51,608 nt of DNA from Verrucomicrobiia bacterium (GTDB lineage Bacteria > Verrucomicrobiota > Verrucomicrobiia > Limisphaerales > UBA11358), in NCBI GenBank assembly GCA_025451535.1, contig JANWKE010000136.1, forward strand, positions 1 to 51,608, in the 5' to 3' direction. The notes beneath the pieces were generated by a model. The model did not search any database, had not been told where the DNA came from, and worked only from the letters and a program-made list of their open reading frames with translations. Each line of letters starts with the position of its first letter. Position 1 is the stretch's first letter. The translations under genes and the position numbers were made by a program. This document shows positions 42,126 to 51,608 of the stretch, piece by piece.

Positions 42126-42374
42126 TCAGGTTGGCGAAGGCAATTCCACGGGTTTGGTCAGAAACCGGTCCTTGATAAACGTCCGGTAATACGCATCTTT
42201 GCGCGGCGCGGTCAGCAGGCTTTCATAACGGAAGCCCGGCACGTTGTCGAAGCAAAGCGCGGGCGAATTTCGGAATTTGATGTAAAGCCGCCGGTTTTTA
42301 GGGATGTAACCGACGGCCTCGAACAAATCCGCATCCACCGGCACCATTTTGACGGGTTGTGCTACAGTTGCCAT
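42126..42374 (-). CDS. KTSC-domain protein
   Basis: An 82-residue protein. The C-terminal two thirds FEAVGYIPKNRRLYIKFRN, then ALCFDNVPGFRYESLLTAPRKDAYYRTFIKDRFLTK fit the KTSC domain (Lys-x-Ser-Cys-like C-terminal region), a small fold of unknown role often linked to lysyl-tRNA synthetase neighbours or phages. The start ATG at 42374 follows a strong AAGGAAAG ribosome-binding site; the frame is open to 42452, but that part overlaps the 3' end of metH. It sits between metH and the bifunctional nuclease gene, all on the minus strand. Confidence 0.8.
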   Translation of the reverse strand: MATVAQPVKMVPVDADLFEAVGYIPKNRRLYIKFRNSPALCFDNVPGFRYESLLTAPRKDAYYRTFIKDRFLTKPVELPSPT

Positions 42375-42438
42375 AACTTTCCTTTTGCTGAATCTGGCGT
42401 TTTTGTAGGCCGAAACCCGCCTGCCGTCCAGTGTTTTT

Positions 42439-46359
<3,921 letters not shown>

Positions 46360-46458
46360 CAGCGGCCTCATGCATCAGCCCCAAAATAACGGAAACCGTG
46401 CCGGTGTGCAAATTAAAAATCAACGTATCATGATATGATGATATTAAAAGAACAACAA

Positions 46459-46478
46459 GCCGATGGCGGGAGTCGAAC
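46459..46478 (-). other. Sequence resembling the 3' end of tRNA-Leu
   Basis: On the minus strand, GTTCGACTCCCGCCATCGGC matches the T-arm and 3' acceptor strand of a typical bacterial tRNA-Leu. The 5' half of the tRNA and the paired T-stem are absent, and no CCA follows. It may be an attachment-site scar left by an integrated element, or a coincidence. It lies 1 bp from the ppdK promoter. Confidence 0.35.
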
Positions 46479-46479
46479 A

Positions 46480-46507
46480 TTGACATGACGAATGTCTTTG
46501 CTAGATT
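46480..46507 (+). promoter_or_regulatory. Sigma70 promoter of ppdK
   Basis: TTGACA (46480-46485) and TAGATT (46502-46507) have 16-bp spacing. Initiation near 46514 would leave a leader of about 54 nt before the ATG at 46568. A perfect consensus -35 makes this one of the strongest promoters in the window. Confidence 0.65.
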
Positions 46508-46567
46508 CGCCGCTCGTTTTTGGGAGTTTTTCCGGTTCATAACGCACAATCATTAAAAATTGATTTT

Positions 46568-49306
46568 ATGTCCAAAGCATCGAAGTACGTATATCTGTTT
46601 GGCAACAAGACGGCCGATGGCGACGGCGGCATGAAGCCGTTGCTGGGGGGTAAAGGCGCCAACCTGGCCGAGATGAGCCGGATCGGTCTGCCGGTGCCCC
46701 CGGGCTTCACCATCACCACCGAAGTCTGCACGTACTATTACCAGAACAAGAAATCCTATCCGAAGATTCTGGACGGCCAGGTCCAGAACGGCGTGGCCTT
46801 TATCGAGAAAATCATGGGTACCCGGTTCGGCGACAAGGGCGCCATGCCGCTGCTCGTCTCGGTCCGTTCCGGTGCGCGCGATTCCATGCCCGGCATGATG
46901 GACACGATTTTGAACCTCGGGCTCAATGACGAAACGGTCCTCGCGCTGGTAAAGGCGACGAAGAATGAGCGGTTCGCCTGGGATTGTTATCGCCGGTTCA
47001 TCCAGATGTACGGCGACGTGGTCATGGGCGTACAGAAACGGCCCGACGAAGATCATGAGCCGTTTGAAGTGGTGATTCACAAGCTCAAACACGAGCGGCA
47101 CGAGGACGACGTGGAGGATACCCGGTTGTCGGTGGTTGATTTGAAGGAATTGGTCAAGCGGTTCAAGGCCCTGATCAAAGAGCGCACCGGCGGTGAGTTT
47201 CCGCAGGACCCGTGGAAACAATTATGGGGTGCCGTCGGTGCCGTGTTTGGTTCGTGGATGAACGATCGCGCCATCGTCTATCGCCGCAAATACGGCATCC
47301 CCGCCGAATGGGGCACCGCCGTCAATGTCCAGGCCATGGTCTATGGCAATACCGGTGACAAATCCGGTTCCGGCGTCGCCTTCACGCGCGACCCGGCGAC
47401 GGGCGAAAAGGTTTTCTACGGCGAATTCCTGATCAATGCCCAGGGCGAGGATGTTGTGGCTGGTGTGCGCACGCCCGAGCCGGTGGCGCAGCTCAAGCGG
47501 CATCTACCCCAGGCGTTCGCTGAACTCGAAATTGTCCGCAAGACGTTGGAGTCGCATTTCAAGGACGTGCAGGACTTTGAATTCACGATTCAGGACGGCA
47601 AATTGTTCATGCTCCAGACCCGCAACGGCAAACGCACCGGCCTCGCGGCGGTCCGTTTCGCCATTGAGATGGAGAAGGAGAAATTGATTGATTGGAAAAC
47701 GGCGATCCGGCGCGTGCCTGCCGACCAATTGGATCAAGTGCTCGCGCCGGTGTTCGACCGCAAGGCGGTCAAAGCCGCCAAATGCATTGCCAAAGGCCTG
47801 CCGGCCGGTCCGGGTGCGGCTTCCGGCAAGATGTATCTGAATGCCGACCGCGCGGACGCCGCGGCCGCCAAGGGCGAAAAGGTCCTGTTGGTCCGCAACG
47901 AAACTTCGCCCGAAGACTTGCGCGGCATGATTGCCGCCGAAGGTATTTTAACGGCCAAAGGCGGGGTGAGTTCACACGCGGCACTCGTCGCGCGGCAGAT
48001 GGGCAAGGTCTGCGTCTGTGGCGCCGGCGCGCTGCAGATTGATTATCAGGCCAGGACCATGACCGTGGCTGGAACGACCTACAAGGAAGGTGATTTCCTG
48101 TCCATCAGCGGCACAGTGGGGGAGGTATATCCGGGCGAGATCAAAACGGCAGCTTCGGAGATTGTGCAGGTGCTGGTCGAGAAATCGCTCGAGGGCAAGG
48201 AGAGCGCGACCTATCAGATGTTCAAGAAGTTGATGGATTGGTGTTCGAAGGTTACCCGGCTCCAGGTGCGCACCAACGCCGACACGCCCGAACAAACGAC
48301 CAACGCGCTCGCGTTCGGGGCCACCGGTATCGGGTTGTGCCGCACCGAGCACATGTTTTTTGAAGGCAACCGCATTGATGCCATGCGTGAAATGATCCTG
48401 GCCGATAACCTCGCCGACCGGAAGAAAGCGCTGGCCAAAATCCTGCCCTATCAGAAAGCGGATTTCGTCGGCATCTTCAAGGAACTGAAAGGTCTGCCGG
48501 CGACGATTCGTTTTCTCGATCCGCCGCTGCATGAATTTCTCCCGCACGACCACGCGGCGCAGAACGATCTGGCCGAGAAGATGGGCGTGCCGGTGGAGAA
48601 GATCCAGCAGCGCGTCAAGGAACTGCACGAGTTCAACCCGATGCTCGGCTTCCGCGGCTGCCGGCTCGGCATCGTCTATTCGGAAATCTCCGAAATGCAA
48701 TCACGCGCCGTGTTCGAAGCCGCGGCCGAAGTGCAGAAATCCGGAATCAAGGTGAAACCGGAAGTGATGATCCCGCTCGTCGGCTTTAAGAAGGAGCTCG
48801 ACCTGCAAGTTGAGGTGGTTCATCGCGTGGCACGGGAAGTGATGAAGGAAAAGGGCGTGAAACTGGATTATCTCGCCGGCACGATGATTGAAGTGCCGCG
48901 CGGGGCGCTGACGGCGGATGAAATTGCGCAGACCGCGCAGTTCTTCAGCTTTGGCACCAATGACCTGACCCAGACGTGCCTCGGCATGAGCCGCGACGAT
49001 TCGGGCAGCTTCCTGCCGCCGTATACGGAACTGGAAATTATCAAGAAAAACCCGTTTGCGACGATCGATCAGACTGGCGTTGGCCAGTTGATGAAGACTG
49101 CGGTTGAGAAAGGCCGTTCAACGCGGCCGGACATCAAGCTGGGGATTTGCGGCGAACACGGCGGCGACCCCGAAAGCGTAAAGTTCTGTCATCGCCTGGG
49201 GCTCAACTATGTCAGTTGCTCGCCCTATCGCGTGCCGGTGGCCCGTTTGGCCGCCGCCCAGGCCGCCCTTGAAGAAGAAGCGGGCAAAAAAGCGAAGAAG
49301 AAATAA
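46568..49306 (+). CDS. ppdK: Pyruvate, phosphate dikinase
   Basis: A 912-residue enzyme interconverting pyruvate, ATP and phosphate with PEP, AMP and pyrophosphate. The ATP-grasp start has [31 protein letters not shown] and the phosphate-binding [15 protein letters not shown]. The swivelling His domain has [28 protein letters not shown], with the phosphorylated His near residue 470. The PEP-binding barrel has [57 protein letters not shown] and [36 protein letters not shown] (with the catalytic Cys). I start at the ATG 46568, the first that gives the family N-terminus. It probably runs glycolysis/gluconeogenesis with PPi and has its own strong promoter. Confidence 0.97.
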   Translation: MSKASKYVYLFGNKTADGDGGMKPLLGGKGANLAEMSRIGLPVPPGFTITTEVCTYYYQNKKSYPKILDGQVQNGVAFIEKIMGTRFGDKGAMPLLVSVRSGARDSMPGMMDTILNLGLNDETVLALVKATKNERFAWDCYRRFIQMYGDVVMGVQKRPDEDHEPFEVVIHKLKHERHEDDVEDTRLSVVDLKELVKRFKALIKERTGGEFPQDPWKQLWGAVGAVFGSWMNDRAIVYRRKYGIPAEWGTAVNVQAMVYGNTGDKSGSGVAFTRDPATGEKVFYGEFLINAQGEDVVAGVRTPEPVAQLKRHLPQAFAELEIVRKTLESHFKDVQDFEFTIQDGKLFMLQTRNGKRTGLAAVRFAIEMEKEKLIDWKTAIRRVPADQLDQVLAPVFDRKAVKAAKCIAKGLPAGPGAASGKMYLNADRADAAAAKGEKVLLVRNETSPEDLRGMIAAEGILTAKGGVSSHAALVARQMGKVCVCGAGALQIDYQARTMTVAGTTYKEGDFLSISGTVGEVYPGEIKTAASEIVQVLVEKSLEGKESATYQMFKKLMDWCSKVTRLQVRTNADTPEQTTNALAFGATGIGLCRTEHMFFEGNRIDAMREMILADNLADRKKALAKILPYQKADFVGIFKELKGLPATIRFLDPPLHEFLPHDHAAQNDLAEKMGVPVEKIQQRVKELHEFNPMLGFRGCRLGIVYSEISEMQSRAVFEAAAEVQKSGIKVKPEVMIPLVGFKKELDLQVEVVHRVAREVMKEKGVKLDYLAGTMIEVPRGALTADEIAQTAQFFSFGTNDLTQTCLGMSRDDSGSFLPPYTELEIIKKNPFATIDQTGVGQLMKTAVEKGRSTRPDIKLGICGEHGGDPESVKFCHRLGLNYVSCSPYRVPVARLAAAQAALEEEAGKKAKKK

Positions 49307-49315
49307 TTGAGTGCA

Positions 49316-49338
49316 GCGGCGACTCGAAAGAGTGCCGC
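49316..49338 (+). terminator. Hairpin after ppdK
   Basis: GCGGCGACTC-GAAA-GAGTGCCGC is a GC-rich stem with one mismatch and a tetraloop, 10 bp after the ppdK stop. It lacks a T-run, so termination is only probable. Confidence 0.4.
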
Positions 49339-49497
49339 CCGGATCAACACCGAGGGCGGTATTCTGCCGAAGGCCGCCACGGAATTCTGGTTGTTAACCA
49401 CGAAATACGTCCGGTGGGCCAAAAAATGAATCCGCCTCGCTGCAATTTCCGATAACCATTTGAAATTTAAGCGGTTGCCGATTACCATCGCCGCACC

Positions 49498-51465
49498 ATG
49501 TTTTACAAATCCATGCAAAACAGCTTCGTGCTGGTAGTGGCGTTGATTTTTTCCAGTGCGGCGCTGGCAGCGCAGAATTCCGCATTCCAGATTTCCAGCC
49601 CTGATGGCCGGTTGGCCGTTGAGTTCCATCTCAACGCCGCTGGCACGCCGCGCTACTCAATTCAACTCGACGGCCACCCGGCGCTTCAGGAATCGCGGCT
49701 GGGCCTCGTGCGCGACGATGTGGATTTCTCCAGGGATTTGCATCTCCGGTCCGCATCCAAAATCGACCACGTGCGGGACCATTACGAAATTCTTACGGCC
49801 AAGCGCCGGGTGGATGATTATCACGCGAATCGGCAGGTGTTTCATCTGCAGACCACCAGCGGCGCGAGCATGGACCTCCTCTTTCAGGTATCGGATGACG
49901 GTGTGGCATTCCGTTATTACTTTCCCGAAACCAATTCGGCCATTCATCATCTGACCGAGGAGGTCACATCATACCATTTTCTGGCGGGAACCAAGGCATG
50001 GCTGCAGCCGATGTCGGTGGCCAAGAGCGGCTGGTCCCAGGTGAACCCGTGCTACGAGGAATTTTATCAGAAAGACATTTCCGTCGGCACACCTTCAACC
50101 TTCGGTGCGGGCTGGGTCTATCCGGCGCTGTTTCGTTCGGGTGACACCTGGTTGCTCGTGACGGAAGGCTCGCTGCCGCGGAACTATTGCGCTACCCGGC
50201 TGCGGTCCGAATCACCGGACGGCGAATATTCCGTCGGCTTTCCCGATCCGCGCGAGAAAATCGGTGACGGCCCGGTGAATCCGCAATCGGAGCTTCCGTG
50301 GCTTACACCCTGGCGCATTATCGCCGTCGGCACGCTGAAGACTCTCATGGAATCCACGCTGGGCACCGACCTGGCGGACAAACCCGCGCCATCTTCGGTC
50401 CCGTTGCCCCAGCCGGGCAAGGCGTCCTGGAGCTGGCCGTTGCTCGGGGATGGCAGCGCCAATTACGCTACGCAGAAACAGTTCATTGATTACGCCGCCG
50501 ATATGGGCTGGCGCTATTGCCTCATTGACGCGTGGTGGGATAAACAAATCGGCTACGACAAGGTCAAGGAACTGGTGGATTATGCGCGCGGCAAAAACGT
50601 GAAAATCCTCCTGTGGTATAACTCGGGAGGCGATTGGAACGCTGCCCCGCAAACGCCCCGGGACAAAATGCTCACGCACGCCAGCCGCATCGCGGAATTC
50701 GACAAACTCAAGGCCATGGGCGTGGCCGGGCTCAAGATTGATTTCTTCGGTGGCGACGGCCAATCGGTGATCGATTATTACCTGGACATCCTTCACGACG
50801 CCGCGCCGTACGGCTTCGCGATGAATTTTCACGGGGCGACCCTGCCGCGAGGCTGGCAGCGCACGTATCCCAGCCTGATGACGATGGAAGCCGTTCGCGG
50901 CCTCGAATACATGACGTTTGAGCAAACCAACGCGGATGCGGAACCGACGCACGCGACCACACTGCCGTTCGCACGGAACATGTTTGATCCGATGGATTTC
51001 ACACCGATGGCGCTCGACCGTATCAATGATCGCGTTCAACGCCGTACGACCAGCGCCTTTGAACTGGCCCTGTCCGTTGTGTTCATGTCCGGTATCCAGC
51101 ATTACGCGGAAATTCCCGCAGGCATGGCCAAAGCGCCCAAGTATGTCCGTGGTTTTCTGCGGGGCGTGCCGAGCGTGTGGGACGACACGAAATTCCTGGA
51201 CGGTTTTCCCGGTAAATTCGTGGTGTTGGCCCGTAAAGGCGACGGCCGCTGGTATGTCGCGGGCATCAACGGCGAATCGACCCCCAAGGCGCTCACGTTG
51301 AATTTGAAGGAACTGCACGCTTCAGCTACCGGCACGCTCATTGCGGACGGTGGCGGCGGCAATCTTTCCTTCCGGCAGGAAATGGTTCATTTGCCCCGCA
51401 ACCGGGAATTTGCAATTACCCTGCCGCCGCGCGGCGGCTTTGTCATGGCCTTCGACCAAAACTGA
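49498..51465 (+). CDS. Glycoside hydrolase family 97 protein
   Basis: A 655-residue exported enzyme (signal peptide FVLVVALIFSSAALAA). GH97 architecture is clear: SPDGRLAVEFHLNAAGTPRYSIQLDGHPAL at the N-terminal beta-supersandwich, WLQPMSVAKSGWSQVNPCYEE, TPWRIIAVGTLKTLMESTLGTDLA, then the barrel SWSWPLLGDGSANYATQKQFIDYAADMGWRYCLIDAWWD. GLKIDFFGGDGQSVIDYY carries the Asp that is the nucleophile in the retaining GH97 branch, and TMEAVRGLEY the later acid/base Glu. I infer a retaining alpha-galactosidase-type enzyme, not an inverting alpha-glucosidase. It is alone, with no sus-like transporter nearby. Confidence 0.9.
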   Translation: MFYKSMQNSFVLVVALIFSSAALAAQNSAFQISSPDGRLAVEFHLNAAGTPRYSIQLDGHPALQESRLGLVRDDVDFSRDLHLRSASKIDHVRDHYEILTAKRRVDDYHANRQVFHLQTTSGASMDLLFQVSDDGVAFRYYFPETNSAIHHLTEEVTSYHFLAGTKAWLQPMSVAKSGWSQVNPCYEEFYQKDISVGTPSTFGAGWVYPALFRSGDTWLLVTEGSLPRNYCATRLRSESPDGEYSVGFPDPREKIGDGPVNPQSELPWLTPWRIIAVGTLKTLMESTLGTDLADKPAPSSVPLPQPGKASWSWPLLGDGSANYATQKQFIDYAADMGWRYCLIDAWWDKQIGYDKVKELVDYARGKNVKILLWYNSGGDWNAAPQTPRDKMLTHASRIAEFDKLKAMGVAGLKIDFFGGDGQSVIDYYLDILHDAAPYGFAMNFHGATLPRGWQRTYPSLMTMEAVRGLEYMTFEQTNADAEPTHATTLPFARNMFDPMDFTPMALDRINDRVQRRTTSAFELALSVVFMSGIQHYAEIPAGMAKAPKYVRGFLRGVPSVWDDTKFLDGFPGKFVVLARKGDGRWYVAGINGESTPKALTLNLKELHASATGTLIADGGGGNLSFRQEMVHLPRNREFAITLPPRGGFVMAFDQN

Positions 51466-51510
51466 ATCGGTGAGGATGGTTCGCCGGGCCGTCCGCTGGC
51501 GGCGCCAGCA

Positions 51511-51565
51511 GGTAGGGCGCGATGTCCCCATCGCGCCGCGGCGCGCGCGGAGAGCGAGCCCTGCC
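51511..51565. repeat. Palindromic element (GGTAGGGCG type)
   Basis: GGTAGGGCGCGAT and its inverted partner GGCAGGGCTCGCT (minus strand) match at 10 of 13 positions and surround a CCCATCGCGCCGCGGCGCG core. It shares the GG(T/C)(G/A)GGGC end with the elements in dus and metH. A perfect 15-bp palindrome GGACCAATTTGGTCC follows near 51588. Confidence 0.55.
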
Positions 51566-51608
51566 CAAACAATTCCACCGGCGGTGGACCAATTTGGTCC
51601 ATACGGCC

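Overview
The window looks like a chromosomal segment of a Verrucomicrobiota bacterium, most likely a Pedosphaera/Limisphaerales-type soil or freshwater lineage. This is inferred from the two PEP-CTERM proteins next to a TIGR03790-family protein, the GH97 and GH28 glycosidases, a PPDK, a cobalamin-dependent MetH, and many dispersed palindromes and 7-bp repeat arrays. No database search was run. Gene density is high, most genes are housekeeping or single-copy metabolic genes, and no phage, IS, CRISPR array or intact tRNA was seen.

Layout. 1-3.8 kb: end of an unknown protein, a small hypothetical, YggS, an EVE-domain protein, an OpgC-like acyltransferase and a YaaH-type acetate transporter. 3.8-8.2 kb (minus): biotin genes bioF-bioA, then hpf with an amidohydrolase. 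8.3-12 kb: rpoN, a decayed AraC fragment, a PAS histidine kinase and a stand-alone AraC-type regulator. 12-15.3 kb (minus): def, a four-helix-bundle (S23/IVP-like) gene, a PfkB kinase and parB. 15.3-17.3 kb: a repeat-rich spacer, then DUF309 and TIGR01777 genes. 17.4-22.2 kb: a GlcD/GlpC fusion dehydrogenase divergent from a GCKR/MurQ-like SIS protein. 22.2-27.1 kb: infA, an RRM protein, a B12 radical SAM protein, frr, an FtsB-like protein, a lipoprotein and a small hypothetical. 27.4-34 kb: mnmE, two PEP-CTERM proteins and the TIGR03790 protein. 34-42.4 kb: GH28, dus, ftsH, an FGE-like protein, a STAS protein, holA, a bifunctional nuclease and a KTSC protein. 42.4-51.6 kb: metH, ppdK and GH97.

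The most unusual content is the repeats. (1) At least a dozen short arrays of degenerate 7-bp units (types CGTAAAT, CGTCACC, GGACTTT, CGGAGTC) sit at gene borders and also inside bioA, bioF, mnmE, metH and a radical SAM gene, where they add in-frame peptide. Where they flank genes they tend to read CGTAAAT or CGTCACC before start codons and the reverse complement after stop codons. (2) Several palindromic elements are inserted in frame into conserved genes. One 93-bp element is exactly 31 codons of the radical SAM gene, with relatives in two convergent intergenic gaps. A second element encodes almost the same peptide in two unrelated proteins (the radical SAM protein and the GCKR-like protein). 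metH and dus carry related insertions. This resembles the Rickettsia palindromic elements in concept, but the sequences are different and I know of no description of them.
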